DNA of 64,000 bases. Source: Caldimonas manganoxidans ATCC BAA-369. Its GTDB lineage: Bacteria; Pseudomonadota; Gammaproteobacteria; Burkholderiales; Burkholderiaceae_C. Shown piece by piece: positions 1 to 9,330 of the stretch. The first letter of the stretch is position 1; every line of letters starts with the position of its first letter. The stretch covers positions 124,001-188,000 of the forward strand of contig NZ_KB905931.1 in assembly GCF_000381125.1 (NCBI RefSeq). The letters run 5' to 3'. The position numbers and the translations under genes are program-made. The notes below the pieces were generated by a model. That model worked only from the letters and a program-made list of their open reading frames with translations, did not search any database and had not been told where the DNA came from.

Positions 1-1
1 C

Positions 2-1402
2 TTGCGCATCGAGCTGTTCGATGACGAGGTCGAGTCGCTGCAGCTGTTCGACCCATTGACCGGGCGCATTCGTCAAAAGATCCCGCGCTTCACCGTTTAC
101 CCCAGCAGCCACTACGTCACGCCGCGGGAGCGTGTGCTGGCTGCGATCGAATCGATCAAGGCCGAACTGCGCGAACGCTTGGACGAGCTGGTCAAAGCCG
201 GCAAGTTGGTCGAGGCGCAGCGCTTGGAGCAGCGCACCCGCTTCGACCTCGAAATGCTCCAGGAAGTGGGGCACTGCAAGGGCATCGAGAACTACTCCCG
301 TCATCTTTCGGGGGCGCGGCCGGGCGAGCCGCCGCCCACCTTGGTGGACTATCTGCCGCCTGATGCGCTGATGTTCCTCGACGAGAGCCATGTCCTCATC
401 GGCCAGTTGGCCGGCATGTACAACGGTGACCGTGCGCGCAAGACCACCTTGGTCGAATACGGCTTTCGCCTGCCTTCGGCGCTGGACAACCGACCGCTGA
501 AATTCGAGGAATTCGAGGCCAAGATGCGCCAGGTCATCTTCGTCTCGGCCACCCCGGCCGACTACGAGCAGCGCATGTCGGCCCAGGTGGTCGAGCAGGT
601 CGTGCGTCCTACCGGGCTGGTGGACCCGGTGGTCGAAGTGCGGCCGGCCACCCACCAAGTGGACGATGTGCTGGGGGAGATCCGCCAGCGCATTCAAGCC
701 GGCGAGCGCGTGCTCATCACGACGCTGACCAAGCGCATGGCCGAACAGCTCACCGACTACTTGGCCGACAATGGCGTGAAAGTGCGCTACCTGCACTCCG
801 ACGTGGACACCATCGAGCGCGTGGAGATCATCCGCGACCTGCGCCTGGGGGCGTTCGACGTGCTGGTGGGCATCAACCTGCTGCGTGAGGGCTTGGACAT
901 CCCCGAAGTGTCGCTGGTGGCCATCCTCGATGCCGACAAAGAGGGCTTCTTGCGCTCCGAGCGGTCCCTGATCCAAACCATCGGCCGGGCCGCGCGCAAC
1001 GTCAATGGCAAAGCCATCCTGTATGCCGACCAGATCACCGACTCCATGCGGCGGGCCATCGACGAGACCGAGCGACGCCGCGCCAAACAGCTCGCCCACA
1101 ACCAGGCCCAAGGCATCACGCCGCGCAGCGTGGTCAAGCAGGTCAAGGAGCTCATCGATGGCGTCTATGCCGACAAGTCCGGCAAAGACGAGCTCGGCGC
1201 TGCCGAGGCGATCGCCGAAGCCCAAACGTTGTCCGAGAAGGATCTGGGCAAGCGCATCAAGCAATTGGAACGTCAGATGTTCGAATACGCTCGCAACCTC
1301 GAATTCGAAAAAGCCGCGCGTGTGCGCGACCAGCTCGCCCAACTCAAGGCCCAAGTCTTCGGTGCGGCCGTGGGCGATTCAGTCGTGCCGCCACGGGCGT
1401 GA
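2..1402 (+). CDS. uvrB: UvrABC excinuclease subunit B (C-terminal part)
   Basis: This is the carboxy-terminal 466 residues of UvrB, the DNA-damage verification helicase of nucleotide excision repair. The window edge removes the N-terminal part, about 200 residues including the Walker A loop, against roughly 670 in the family. Visible helicase motifs are DESH (about residue 127), SATP (about 180) and the motif VI core QTIGRAARN (about 328). The protein ends in a UVR domain ([13 protein letters not shown]) that contacts UvrC, whose gene lies at 50300 in this window. The stop codon overlaps a possible GTG of the next gene. Absence of the N-terminus is a window effect, not a gene defect. Confidence 0.97.
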   Translation: MRIELFDDEVESLQLFDPLTGRIRQKIPRFTVYPSSHYVTPRERVLAAIESIKAELRERLDELVKAGKLVEAQRLEQRTRFDLEMLQEVGHCKGIENYSRHLSGARPGEPPPTLVDYLPPDALMFLDESHVLIGQLAGMYNGDRARKTTLVEYGFRLPSALDNRPLKFEEFEAKMRQVIFVSATPADYEQRMSAQVVEQVVRPTGLVDPVVEVRPATHQVDDVLGEIRQRIQAGERVLITTLTKRMAEQLTDYLADNGVKVRYLHSDVDTIERVEIIRDLRLGAFDVLVGINLLREGLDIPEVSLVAILDADKEGFLRSERSLIQTIGRAARNVNGKAILYADQITDSMRRAIDETERRRAKQLAHNQAQGITPRSVVKQVKELIDGVYADKSGKDELGAAEAIAEAQTLSEKDLGKRIKQLERQMFEYARNLEFEKAARVRDQLAQLKAQVFGAAVGDSVVPPRA

Positions 1403-1416
1403 CCAGGGGCGCAGGC

Positions 1417-1926
1417 ATGCAAAAGTTCAGCGTGCTGTTCGTGTGCACGGGCAACATCTGTCGCTCGCCCACCGCCGAGGTCGTGGTGCGCCACCACCTG
1501 CAGCGCGCCGGGCTGGTCGATCGGGTGCATCTGGACTCGGCGGGCACCCATGGCTACCACGTCGGCCATCCGCCTGACGAGCGCGCCCAGGCCCATGCGG
1601 CCCGCCGAGGATACGATCTCAGTGCCCTGCGGGCCCGCAAGGTCGACGCCGCCGATTTCCAGCGTTTCGACCTCATCTTGGCGATGGACCGCGGCCACTT
1701 GCACTGGTTGCGGGAGTCCTGTCCGACAGCCGAACACGGCAAGCTCAAACTCATGATGGACTTCGCGCCGCCGCCACGGCGCGAGGAAGTGCCCGACCCC
1801 TACTATGGCGGTCCGGCTGGCTTCGAATTGGTGCTCGATTGCCTGGAAGCAGCGGCCCATGGACTGGTGGAGCATCTGCGGGCGCGGCTCACGCCAAACC
1901 CAGGGAACTTCCGAACCCAAACTTGA
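1417..1926 (+). CDS. Low-molecular-weight protein-tyrosine phosphatase
   Basis: This 169-residue cytoplasmic phosphatase hydrolyses phosphotyrosine on proteins. The active-site loop CTGNICRS (C-x5-R-S) lies at the N-terminus, and the general-acid motif DPYYGG appears near residue 127, both diagnostic of the LMW-PTP family. I choose the ATG at 1417 because a purine-rich stretch (AGGGG) precedes it and the protein then begins just ahead of the first beta strand. A GTG at 1399 that overlaps the uvrB stop would add six residues. It is the last gene before the isc promoter. The substrate cannot be told from sequence, and no polysaccharide-export genes adjoin it. Confidence 0.93.
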   Translation: MQKFSVLFVCTGNICRSPTAEVVVRHHLQRAGLVDRVHLDSAGTHGYHVGHPPDERAQAHAARRGYDLSALRARKVDAADFQRFDLILAMDRGHLHWLRESCPTAEHGKLKLMMDFAPPPRREEVPDPYYGGPAGFELVLDCLEAAAHGLVEHLRARLTPNPGNFRTQT

Positions 1927-1952
1927 CCAAAAAACTAGGCTTCAGGCATAAT
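1923..1952 (+). promoter_or_regulatory. Sigma-70 promoter of the isc operon
   Basis: TTGACC at 1923-1928 and CATAAT at 1947-1952 are separated by 18 bp and lie about 100 bp upstream of the iscR ATG. The -35 overlaps the stop codon of the phosphatase gene. Downstream of the -10 lie several inverted repeats suitable for IscR autoregulation. Confidence 0.75.
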
Positions 1953-1988
1953 CGAGTAAAACACTCGGATTCAACCGAGGGTTAACCC
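1951..1988 (+). promoter_or_regulatory. Probable IscR operator and nested inverted repeats
   Basis: Starting within the -10, the sequence holds CGAGT-N5-ACTCG (1953-1957 with 1963-1967). It then holds CTCGG-N6-CCGAG (1964-1968 with 1975-1979), and finally the palindrome GGGTTAACCC (1979-1988). The first, extended as AATCGAGT..ACTCGGATT, resembles a type 1 IscR site placed to block transcription start. This fits the known autorepression of iscR by its Fe-S form. The assignment is by pattern only. Confidence 0.5.
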
Positions 1989-2053
1989 GAGCCAAAGCCG
2001 TGTTTGGGTTCAACCGCTGCCCTCTGCGGGGGGCAGCACACAAGGAGTTCGAC

Positions 2054-2587
2054 ATGCGTCTAACCACCAAAGGTCGCTTTGCCGTCACCGCCATGATCGA
2101 CCTCGCGTTGCGCGAGCATCAGGGGCCGGTGGCTTTGGCCGCCATCAGCCAGCGCCAGCAGATCTCCTTGTCGTATTTGGAGCAACTGTTTGGCAAGCTG
2201 CGCCGCCACGAACTGGTCGAGAGCACTCGCGGGCCCGGTGGGGGCTACTCGCTGGGGCGCAAGGCCGAAGACATCACCGTGGCGGACATCATCGTCGCGG
2301 TGGACGAGCCGATCGATGCCACCGGCTGCGGTGGCAAAGAAAATTGCATGGGTGAAGACCAGGGCCGCTGCATGACGCACGACCTGTGGGCCAGCCTGAA
2401 TGCGAAGATGATCGAGTACCTCGATTCCATCACCCTGCGCAAATTGGTCGAAGACCAGCTCGCCCGTGGCGTGTCGATCGAGGAGCAGCCGGTCAAGCGG
2501 GCCATCTCCAGCCAGCCGGTGGTCAAGCCGATCAAGGTCAACGCGCCCAACTCGGTGTTTGCCTTGGGCAACGCCTTTTCGAAGTAA
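2054..2587 (+). CDS. iscR: Fe-S cluster-sensing Rrf2 regulator IscR
   Basis: IscR (177 aa) is the winged-helix transcription factor that senses [2Fe-2S] status and represses the isc operon. The start MRLTTKGRFAV is the family signature. The ligand cysteines are C92, C98 and C106. E. coli has C92, C98 and C104, so the last spacing is two residues longer here. The ATG at 2054 has AAGGAG at 2042-2047 as ribosome binding site; an in-frame start at 2000 lacks one. It is the first gene of the operon. The C-terminal tail (about 30 residues after the conserved core) is longer than in E. coli and is of unclear role. Confidence 0.96.
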   Translation: MRLTTKGRFAVTAMIDLALREHQGPVALAAISQRQQISLSYLEQLFGKLRRHELVESTRGPGGGYSLGRKAEDITVADIIVAVDEPIDATGCGGKENCMGEDQGRCMTHDLWASLNAKMIEYLDSITLRKLVEDQLARGVSIEEQPVKRAISSQPVVKPIKVNAPNSVFALGNAFSK

Positions 2588-2607
2588 ACCAAACGCCAAA
2601 CGCGCCA

Positions 2608-2628
2608 GCAGGGGCTTTGCGGCCCTGC
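2608..2628 (+). promoter_or_regulatory. Hairpin between iscR and iscS
   Basis: GCAGGG and CCCTGC pair around a 9-nt loop, with further G-C pairing possible. No U-run follows, so it is not a standard terminator. In E. coli a structure at the same place stabilises the iscR message when the downstream part is degraded. A similar role is possible here. Confidence 0.4.
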
Positions 2629-2647
2629 CTTGCAAGCCGACATGGAC

Positions 2648-3862
2648 ATGACCCCACATTTCCCGATCTACATGGACTATGGCGCCACGACGCCGGTGGA
2701 CCCGCGCGTGGTGGACGCGATGATCCCCTGGCTGCGCGAGCATTTCGGCAACCCGGCCTCGCGCAGCCATGCCTGGGGCTGGGAGGCCGAAGAGGCCGTC
2801 GAAAAGGCCCGCGCCCAGGTGGCCGATCTGATCGGTGCCGATCCGCGTGAGATCATCTGGACCTCTGGGGCCACCGAGTCGAACAATCTTGCGCTCAAGG
2901 GCGCGGCCCACTTCTACAAGGGCAAAGGCAAGCACCTGGTGACGGTCAAGACCGAGCACAAGGCGGTGCTGGACACCATGCGGGAACTGGAGCGCCAAGG
3001 CTTCGAGGTGACCTATCTCGACGTGCAGGAAGACGGCTTGCTCGACCTCGATCGCTTCAAGGATGCGCTGCGCCCAGACACCATCCTGGCGTCGGTGATG
3101 TTCGTCAACAACGAGATCGGCGTGATCCAGGACATCCCGACCATCGGTGCCATCTGTCGGGAGCGCGGCGTGCTCTTTCACGTCGATGCGGCACAGGCCA
3201 CCGGCAAGGTCGAGATCGATCTGTCCACCTTGCCGGTCGATTTGATGAGTTTGGCCTCGCACAAAACCTACGGTCCCAAGGGCATTGGCGCGCTGTACGT
3301 GCGACGCAAGCCGCGCGTGCGCCTGGAGGCGCAGATGCATGGCGGCGGCCACGAGCGGGGGTTGCGCTCGGGCACCTTGCCGACGCACCAGATCGTTGGC
3401 ATGGGCGAGGCCTACCGCATCGCCAAGCAAGAGATGGGCACCGAGATCGAGCGCATCCGCATGTTGCAGCAGCGCCTGCTCAAGGGGCTGCAAGACATCG
3501 AGCAGGTCTTCATCAACGGCCATCTCGAAAAACGTGTGCCGCACAACGTGAATGCCTCGTTCAACTTCGTCGAGGGCGAATCCCTGATCATGGGGATCAA
3601 GGGCATCGCGGTGTCCTCGGGGTCGGCCTGCACCTCGGCCAGCCTGGAGCCCAGCTATGTGCTGCGTGCGCTGGGCCGCAGCGACGAGTTGGCGCATTCG
3701 AGCCTGCGCATCACCATCGGCCGTTTCACCACCGAGGAAGAAATCGATTACGCGGTGGCCACCCTCAAAGACCGTGTGGCCAAACTGAGAGAATTGTCCC
3801 CGCTGTGGGAGATGTACCAAGAGGGTGTGGATCTGAGCACGATCCAATGGACCGCCCATTGA
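2648..3862 (+). CDS. iscS: Cysteine desulfurase IscS
   Basis: IscS is the PLP-dependent enzyme that takes sulfur from cysteine and hands it, as a persulfide, to IscU and tRNA-thiolation partners. From the ATG at 2648 it has 404 residues, the same as E. coli IscS. An ATG at 2642 would add two residues. The PLP lysine lies in [12 protein letters not shown] (about residue 206). The catalytic persulfide cysteine lies in the loop [14 protein letters not shown] (about 328). The C-terminal ending STIQW is the IscU/ferredoxin contact region of the family. It follows iscR by 60 bp with a hairpin between. Confidence 0.98.
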   Translation: MTPHFPIYMDYGATTPVDPRVVDAMIPWLREHFGNPASRSHAWGWEAEEAVEKARAQVADLIGADPREIIWTSGATESNNLALKGAAHFYKGKGKHLVTVKTEHKAVLDTMRELERQGFEVTYLDVQEDGLLDLDRFKDALRPDTILASVMFVNNEIGVIQDIPTIGAICRERGVLFHVDAAQATGKVEIDLSTLPVDLMSLASHKTYGPKGIGALYVRRKPRVRLEAQMHGGGHERGLRSGTLPTHQIVGMGEAYRIAKQEMGTEIERIRMLQQRLLKGLQDIEQVFINGHLEKRVPHNVNASFNFVEGESLIMGIKGIAVSSGSACTSASLEPSYVLRALGRSDELAHSSLRITIGRFTTEEEIDYAVATLKDRVAKLRELSPLWEMYQEGVDLSTIQWTAH

Positions 3863-3898
3863 CATCGACACAGCCCAAGCAGTAGTTGGAGAGCGACC

Positions 3899-4306
3899 AT
3901 GGCATACAGCGACAAAGTCATCGATCATTACGAGAACCCGCGCAACGTCGGCTCCTTCCCGAAAGGGGAATCCAACGTCGGTACTGGCATGGTGGGGGCC
4001 CCGGCCTGCGGAGACGTGATGAAGCTGCAGATCAAGGTCAATCCGGCCACCGGCGTGATCGAGGACGCTCGCTTCAAGACCTATGGCTGCGGTTCGGCCA
4101 TTGCCTCGAGCTCGCTGGTGACCGAATGGGTCAAGGGCAAGACCTTGGACGAGGCCATGAACCTCAAGAACACCCAGATCGCCGAAGAGCTGGCGCTGCC
4201 TCCGGTGAAGATCCATTGCTCGATCCTGGCCGAAGACGCCATCAAGGCTGCGGTGAACGATTACAAGGCCAAAGCCAGCGCGGCGGCGGCCCAGCAGGCG
4301 CATTGA
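3899..4306 (+). CDS. iscU: Fe-S cluster scaffold IscU
   Basis: IscU (135 aa) is the scaffold on which [2Fe-2S] and [4Fe-4S] clusters are built from IscS sulfur. It then passes the cluster to carriers with help from HscA and HscB. The three cluster cysteines are in [16 protein letters not shown] and IHCSILAED. The HscA recognition motif LPPVK precedes the last cysteine. A GGAGAG ribosome binding site precedes the ATG. It lies 36 bp after iscS and 4 bp before iscA, as expected for one transcript. Confidence 0.98.
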   Translation: MAYSDKVIDHYENPRNVGSFPKGESNVGTGMVGAPACGDVMKLQIKVNPATGVIEDARFKTYGCGSAIASSSLVTEWVKGKTLDEAMNLKNTQIAEELALPPVKIHCSILAEDAIKAAVNDYKAKASAAAAQQAH

Positions 4307-4310
4307 CACC

Positions 4311-4634
4311 ATGGCCGTGACACTGACCGAGGCGGCTGCCCGCCATGTGGCCCGCTACCTGAGCCGTCGCGGCAAGGGGGTGGGTGTTCGCTTGGGCGTG
4401 AAGACCACCGGCTGCTCGGGCTTGGCGTACAAGCTGGAGTATGCCGACGAGGTGGCTCCCGAGGACCATGTCTTCGAGGGCCATGGTGTCAAGATTCTGG
4501 TGGACCCCAAGAGCTTGCCCTACTTGGACGGCACCCAACTCGACTTCGTGCGAGAGGGGCTGAACGAGGGCTTCAAATTCAACAATCCCAACGAGAAGGA
4601 CCGCTGCGGCTGCGGGGAGTCCTTTCGCATCTGA
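4311..4634 (+). CDS. iscA: A-type Fe-S carrier IscA
   Basis: IscA (107 aa) is an A-type carrier that accepts clusters or iron and delivers them to [4Fe-4S] enzymes. The three conserved cysteines are present: one in TTGCSGLAY and two in the C-terminal CGCGESF. The length matches E. coli IscA (107). It starts 4 bp after the iscU stop codon. Confidence 0.97.
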   Translation: MAVTLTEAAARHVARYLSRRGKGVGVRLGVKTTGCSGLAYKLEYADEVAPEDHVFEGHGVKILVDPKSLPYLDGTQLDFVREGLNEGFKFNNPNEKDRCGCGESFRI

Positions 4635-4709
4635 GCCGCTCCGGAGTTCGTCGCGCGGGTTGGGCGGGCGGCTGCCCAGCCCGGCGTTCCGTCTTGCGGC
4701 CCTTCGATC

Positions 4710-5228
4710 ATGAACCTCCAGGCCAACGACTTCGAGCTTTTCGGTTTGCCCGAGCGCTACGCGCTGGATCGGGCCGACCTGGACGCGCGCTGGAAGTCGC
4801 TCCAGGCCCGTGTGCATCCCGACCGGTTCGCCGCCGAGGGCGCGGCGGCCCAGCGTGTGGCCATGCAGTGGGCCGTGCGGATCAATGAGGCCTATCACCG
4901 CCTGAAGGATCCGCTGCGTCGTGCGGCCTATCTGTGCGAACGGCGAGGAGCCTCGATCGATGCGCACAGCAATACCGCCATGCCTGCGGACTTCCTGATG
5001 CAGCAAATGAGCTGGCGCGAAGCGCTGGAGGAGGCGGCCGACCAGGCGGCTTTGCAAGCCTTGGCGCAGGACGTGCAGGCTGAACGAGCCCGCCGGCTTG
5101 CCGCGGTGCAGGCCTTGCTCGACGATCGAGGCGACGCCCAGGCCGCGGCCGATGAGGTCAGAGCCCTTATGTTCATCGAGCGCTTTGCCGAGGAGGTCGA
5201 GCGCCGGCTCGACGGCCTGGGACAATAG
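4710..5228 (+). CDS. hscB: J-domain co-chaperone HscB
   Basis: HscB (172 aa) brings IscU to HscA and stimulates its ATPase. The N-terminal J domain carries HPD (VHPDRF, about residue 32) with the family's NDFELFGLP opening. The C-terminal half ([16 protein letters not shown]) is the three-helix IscU-binding domain. There is a 75-bp gap after iscA and a 64-bp gap to hscA, both free of obvious signals. Confidence 0.95.
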   Translation: MNLQANDFELFGLPERYALDRADLDARWKSLQARVHPDRFAAEGAAAQRVAMQWAVRINEAYHRLKDPLRRAAYLCERRGASIDAHSNTAMPADFLMQQMSWREALEEAADQAALQALAQDVQAERARRLAAVQALLDDRGDAQAAADEVRALMFIERFAEEVERRLDGLGQ

Positions 5229-5292
5229 ACGAGCCATCACTGGCACGGCCCGCCTCGTTCGCGAGGCATTTTTCCGACACCACGCTCTTTTC

Positions 5293-7149
5293 ATGGCACT
5301 TCTGCAGATTTCCGAACCCGGCTCGTCGCCCGATCCGCACCAGCGGCGTTTGGCCGTGGGCATCGACCTGGGCACCACGCATTCCCTCGTGGCGGCGGTG
5401 CGTCATGGTGTGCCCGAGTGTCTGCCCGATGCCCAAGGGCGGGTGATCCTGCCCTCGGCCGTGCGCTACTTGGACCAAGGGCGGCGCGCCATCGGCCACG
5501 AGGCCCTGGCGGCGCAGGCGGAGGACCCGCAAAACACCATCGTCTCGGTCAAGCGCTTCATGGGCCGGCGTCTGGCAGACATTCAAGGGCGTGAGAAGTT
5601 GCCCTACCACTTCGTCGATCACCCGGGCATGGTGGCCATCGCCACCCGTGCGGGCGAGAAGTCTCCGGTGGAAGTGTCCGCCGAGATCCTGGCGGTCTTG
5701 CGCCAGCGTGCCGAGGACAGCTTCGACGATGAGGTTTTCGGTGCGGTCATCACCGTGCCGGCCTATTTCGACGATGCCCAGCGTCAAGCCACCAAGGATG
5801 CGGCCCGTCTGGCCGGTTTGAATGTGCTGCGCCTGATCAACGAACCCACCGCCGCGGCCATCGCCTACGGGCTGGAGCATGGCTCGGAGGGCTTGTATGC
5901 GGTCTACGACCTTGGTGGGGGGACCTTCGACATTTCATTGCTGCGCCTGTCCAAGGGCGTGTTCGAGGTGGTGGCCACCGCAGGGGACACGGCACTGGGG
6001 GGCGATGACATCGATCAGGCCTTGGCCGACTGGGCGCTGGCCGAGGCGGGCTTGCAGGCGGGTACGGCGCAAGACAAGCGCGCCGTGCTGGTGGCAGCGC
6101 GCCAAGCCAAGGAAGCCCTGTCCGTCGAGGATCGCACGGTGATGCATTGTCAGGTGGGCCAGCGCCCTCTGGAGCTGGTCGTCACGCGCCAACGGCTGGA
6201 GGCGCTGGCACGTCCTTGGGTGGACCGTACGCTGGCCACGGTGCGCAAGGTGTTACGTGATGCCAAGGCGTCCACCGAAGACGTGCAAGGGGTGGTGATG
6301 GTCGGAGGCTCGACGCGCATGCCCCTGGTACGCCAGGCCGTGGGGGCCTGCTTCGGCCGCGAGCCTTTGGTCAACCTCAATCCCGATGAAGTGGTGGCCT
6401 TGGGGGCCGCCATCCAGGCCCATGCGCTGGCGGGCAATGCGGGCGCGCAGGAGCTGCTGCTGCTGGACGTGATTCCGTTGTCGCTGGGCGTGGAGACCAT
6501 GGGCGGGTTGGTCGAGCGCATCATCCCGCGCAACAGCACCATTCCGACGGCCAGAGCCCAGGACTTCACGACCTTCAAAGATGGACAGACGGCCATGGCC
6601 ATCCATGTGGTGCAAGGCGAGCGCGAGCAGGTCGAACATTGCCGCTCGCTGGCGCGCTTCGAGCTGCGAGGCATTCCCCCGATGGCCGCGGGCGCGGCTC
6701 GTGTCCGCGTGAGTTTCACGGTGGATGCCGACGGACTGCTGCAGGTGTCGGCCCGAGAAGAGACCTCGGGGGTGGAGGCGGCTGTCAGCGTCAAACCCAG
6801 CTATGGCTTGAGTGACGAACAAATCGCCCGCATGCTGCAAGAAAGCTTTGCCACGGCCGAGGCCGACATGAAAGACCGGGCCTTGCGCGAAGCCCGTGTC
6901 GAAGCCGAGCGCCTGTTGCTGGCCACCCAGTCGGCCGTGGACCACGATGGCGATCTGCTGTCGCCGGCCGAGCGGCAGCGCATCGATGCCCTCATGCAGC
7001 GACTGCGCGAGGTGGCCGCGGGTGAGGACCACCATGCGATCGAGTCGGCCACTGAGGCGCTGGCCAAGGGCACCGAGGCTTTTGCCGCCGAGCGCATGAA
7101 CCGCAGCATCCGCGATGCGCTGTCGGGCCGACGTCTCGACGAGATTTGA
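5293..7149 (+). CDS. hscA: Hsp70-type chaperone HscA for Fe-S transfer
   Basis: HscA (618 aa) is the specialised Hsp70 that binds the LPPVK motif of IscU and drives cluster release. The nucleotide-binding domain starts with [12 protein letters not shown] (about residue 22) and includes [10 protein letters not shown] (about 205) and the GGSTRMP signature (about 335). The substrate-binding domain follows from about residue 390. The length matches E. coli HscA (616). I start at the ATG at 5293, since the reading frame upstream overlaps hscB and has no family similarity. It is part of the isc operon, before fdx. Confidence 0.97.
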   Translation: MALLQISEPGSSPDPHQRRLAVGIDLGTTHSLVAAVRHGVPECLPDAQGRVILPSAVRYLDQGRRAIGHEALAAQAEDPQNTIVSVKRFMGRRLADIQGREKLPYHFVDHPGMVAIATRAGEKSPVEVSAEILAVLRQRAEDSFDDEVFGAVITVPAYFDDAQRQATKDAARLAGLNVLRLINEPTAAAIAYGLEHGSEGLYAVYDLGGGTFDISLLRLSKGVFEVVATAGDTALGGDDIDQALADWALAEAGLQAGTAQDKRAVLVAARQAKEALSVEDRTVMHCQVGQRPLELVVTRQRLEALARPWVDRTLATVRKVLRDAKASTEDVQGVVMVGGSTRMPLVRQAVGACFGREPLVNLNPDEVVALGAAIQAHALAGNAGAQELLLLDVIPLSLGVETMGGLVERIIPRNSTIPTARAQDFTTFKDGQTAMAIHVVQGEREQVEHCRSLARFELRGIPPMAAGAARVRVSFTVDADGLLQVSAREETSGVEAAVSVKPSYGLSDEQIARMLQESFATAEADMKDRALREARVEAERLLLATQSAVDHDGDLLSPAERQRIDALMQRLREVAAGEDHHAIESATEALAKGTEAFAAERMNRSIRDALSGRRLDEI

Positions 7150-7167
7150 ACTCCCCACGAAACACCC

Positions 7168-7506
7168 ATGCCCGTCATCAAGATCCTGCCGCACAGCGAG
7201 TACTGCCCGCAAGGCGCCGAAATCGAGGCCCCTGCTGGCACCTCCATCTGTGAGGCTTTGCTCGATCATGACATCGAGATCGAGCATGCCTGTGAAATGA
7301 GTTGTGCCTGCACGACCTGTCATGTCATCGTGCGCGAGGGCTATGAGTCGCTCAACGAGCCCGACGAGAGCGAGGAGGACATGCTCGATCGCGCCTGGGG
7401 TTTGGAGCCGCAATCGCGTTTGTCGTGCCAGGCCATCCTGTCGAACCAGAACGTGACCATCGAGATCCCCAAGTACTCGATCAATCACGCCAAGGAAAAG
7501 CACTGA
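7168..7506 (+). CDS. fdx: ISC-type [2Fe-2S] ferredoxin
   Basis: This 112-residue adrenodoxin-like ferredoxin supplies electrons to cluster assembly on IscU. The ligands are visible as C-x5-C-x2-C (CEMSCACTTC) near residue 42 and a fourth cysteine in RLSCQAIL near 86. The length and position after hscA are standard for isc operons. No iscX gene follows; the next gene is dnaQ, 32 bp on. Confidence 0.96.
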   Translation: MPVIKILPHSEYCPQGAEIEAPAGTSICEALLDHDIEIEHACEMSCACTTCHVIVREGYESLNEPDESEEDMLDRAWGLEPQSRLSCQAILSNQNVTIEIPKYSINHAKEKH

Positions 7507-7538
7507 GCCCGGCCGGGGCGAACCAGGATAATCGCGGC

Positions 7539-8246
7539 ATGAGCCGCCAGATTTTCTTTGACACCGAGACCACGGGCCTGAACCCCGAGGCGGGCGACCG
7601 CATCATCGAGATTGGCTGCGTGGAGTACGTGAACCGGCGCCCCACCGGGAACAACAAGCACTTCTACATCAACCCCGAACGGCCCAATCACGAGGACGCC
7701 GTCAAGATCCACGGCTTGACCGACGAATTCCTGGCCGACAAGCCGGTGTTCGCCGCCATCGTGGACGAATTGATGGCCTACCTCGAAGGCGCGGAGGTGT
7801 TGATCCACAACGCCAGCTTCGATTTGGGCTTCATGGACGCCGAGCTGCGCCGGTTGGGCCGGCCGCGTTTCACCGAGCATCGCCTCACGGTGACCGACAC
7901 GCTGCTGTTGGCGCGCGAGATGTACCCGGGTAAGTCCAATTCGCTGGACGCGTTGTGCCGCAGGCTCAATGTGGACAACTCCAACCGCACGCTGCACGGG
8001 GCGTTGCTGGATGCGGGCTTGCTGGCCGAGGTCTATATCCAGATGACGCGGGGCCAGGAGTCGCTGGTCATCGACACCGAGGATGGTGGTGCAGCGCAGG
8101 TCGAAGTGGCGCGCATCGACCTGAGCCAATTCAGCTTGCCAGTGCTGGCGGCCAGTGAGGTTGAAGTCGCCGCGCACGAGCAGGTGTTGGAAGAGCTGGA
8201 CAAATCGTCCAAGGGCAAGACACTCTGGCGAAAACTTGTGGCATAA
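7539..8246 (+). CDS. dnaQ: DNA polymerase III epsilon subunit (proofreading exonuclease)
   Basis: DnaQ (235 aa) is the 3'-5' exonuclease of the replicative polymerase. The DEDDh motifs are in order: FFDTETTGLNP (Exo I), HNASFDLGFMD (Exo II) and LHGALLDAGLLA (Exo III). The C-terminal 55 residues beyond the nuclease fold would bind the alpha subunit. The chosen ATG at 7539 starts the conserved MSRQIFFDTETTG. It may be co-transcribed with isc because only 32 bp separate it from fdx. The stop codon region overlaps a CATAAT box for the following tRNA. Confidence 0.96.
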   Translation: MSRQIFFDTETTGLNPEAGDRIIEIGCVEYVNRRPTGNNKHFYINPERPNHEDAVKIHGLTDEFLADKPVFAAIVDELMAYLEGAEVLIHNASFDLGFMDAELRRLGRPRFTEHRLTVTDTLLLAREMYPGKSNSLDALCRRLNVDNSNRTLHGALLDAGLLAEVYIQMTRGQESLVIDTEDGGAAQVEVARIDLSQFSLPVLAASEVEVAAHEQVLEELDKSSKGKTLWRKLVA

Positions 8247-8247
8247 T
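8242..8247 (+). promoter_or_regulatory. Possible -10 box for tRNA-Val(CAC)
   Basis: CATAAT overlaps the dnaQ stop codon about 50 bp upstream of the tRNA. The matching -35 (GACACT region near 8219) is poor. Confidence 0.35.
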
Positions 8248-8297
8248 CTCAGTCTTTCGAGAGAACTGCGCAACAGCGTCTCTCACACCGGAATGCC

Positions 8298-8372
8298 GGG
8301 TGGTTAGCTCAGCGGTAGAGCACTGCCTTCACACGGCAGGGGTCGCAGGTTCGAACCCTGCACCACCCACCA
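8298..8372 (+). tRNA. tRNA-Val (anticodon CAC)
   Basis: A complete 75-nt cloverleaf is present. The acceptor GGGTGGT pairs with ACCACCC (8362-8368). The anticodon stem is CTGCC/GGCAG with loop TTCACAC, giving CAC, which reads GUG. The T arm is GCAGG-TTCGAAC-CCTGC. CCA is encoded at 8370-8372. Confidence 0.97.
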
Positions 8373-8379
8373 TATCTTC

Positions 8380-8405
8380 AAGGGCCTGGCGCACGCCAGG
8401 CCCTT
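8380..8405 (+). terminator. Terminator of tRNA-Val(CAC)
   Basis: AAGGGCCTGGCG and CGCCAGGCCCTT are perfect 12-nt arms with a CA centre, followed by GGTTCTTTC. The U-run is weak, but the stem is very stable and directly follows the tRNA. Confidence 0.75.
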
Positions 8406-8496
8406 GGTTCTTTCTGGCGCCCGTGTGCATCGCCTCTGCATCGACCGCGTGCTTGCCACAATCGCATCGATCGGCAAGCCGGGCCACAATCGGGTC

Positions 8497-9330
8497 ATGC
8501 GTTACGTCACCAGCCGACCTGGCACCACCCCGCTGGTGCTCGACTCTCCTCATAGCGGCACTTGGTATCCGGATGATTTCGACCATGCCTGCGATCTGGC
8601 CGTGCTGCGTCGGGCCGAGGACACCCATGTGGACAAGCTCTATGACTTCGCTCCTGGCCTGGGGGTCGGCTGGGTCGAGGCCCATTTCCCGCGCAGCTAT
8701 CTCGATGTCAACCGCAGCTTGAGCGAGTTGGACCTCACGCTGCTGGATGGGCCCTGGCCCGACCCGGTCGAAGAGGGCCCCAAAGTGCGCTTGGGCAAGG
8801 GGCTGGTGTGGCGGCTGACCGATGAGGGCGTGCCGCTGTACGACCGCAAGCTCAGCGTGCAGGAGGTGCGCCGTCGCATCGAACGCTGCTGGTACCCCTA
8901 CCACGAAGCGTTGGCCCAGCAAGTGCAGGCGGCGGTGCAGCGTCATGGTTACTGCATCCACATCAATTGCCACTCCATGCCGTCCGTGGCGGCTTCCCAT
9001 GCGACCGAGTACCCGGGCATGGAGCATCCGGATTTCGTGATCGGCGACCGCGATGGCACCACGGCGCATCCACGCTTGACGCGTTGGTTGGCCGAGTATC
9101 TGCGTGCGCAGGGACACCGTGTCGATATCAACCATCCCTACAAAGGCGTGGAGATCGTGCGTCGCCATGGCTTGCCCTCACAGCAGCGACATTCGCTGCA
9201 ACTCGAGGTGAATCGGCGGCTGTACATGGACGAGCGCACGCTGCAGCCACACGAGGGCTTTGGGGCGCTCAAGTTGTTGTTGCTGGACATGGTGCGTGAG
9301 CTGCTCGCGCTGGACCCGAGGTGCTTGTGA
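8497..9330 (+). CDS. N-formylglutamate amidohydrolase family protein
   Basis: This 277-residue protein belongs to the N-formylglutamate deformylase family, zinc-dependent hydrolases acting on formylated or acylated glutamate, classically in histidine breakdown (HutG). Recognisable motifs are [14 protein letters not shown] near the N-terminus, SYLDVNRS (about 70) and HINCHSMPS (about 155). The ATG at 8497 (MRYVTSRPG) fits the family start; an in-frame ATG at 8404 sits inside the tRNA terminator. No hut genes are nearby, so the true substrate is open. Its TGA overlaps the GTG of the next gene by 4 bp, which suggests translational coupling. Confidence 0.85.
   Translation: MRYVTSRPGTTPLVLDSPHSGTWYPDDFDHACDLAVLRRAEDTHVDKLYDFAPGLGVGWVEAHFPRSYLDVNRSLSELDLTLLDGPWPDPVEEGPKVRLGKGLVWRLTDEGVPLYDRKLSVQEVRRRIERCWYPYHEALAQQVQAAVQRHGYCIHINCHSMPSVAASHATEYPGMEHPDFVIGDRDGTTAHPRLTRWLAEYLRAQGHRVDINHPYKGVEIVRRHGLPSQQRHSLQLEVNRRLYMDERTLQPHEGFGALKLLLLDMVRELLALDPRCL

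Noticed and set aside
2-1402. uvrB appearing truncated at its N-terminus
   Set aside because: The gene is cut by the window boundary, not by mutation.
2060-4312. Long open frame on the minus strand opposite iscR-iscS-iscU
   Set aside because: It overlaps three well-recognised genes on the other strand. Long antisense frames are expected in high-GC DNA because stops are rare.
5098-5292. N-terminal extension of hscA overlapping hscB
   Set aside because: The extra residues are read from another frame of hscB and are absent from the Hsp70 family.
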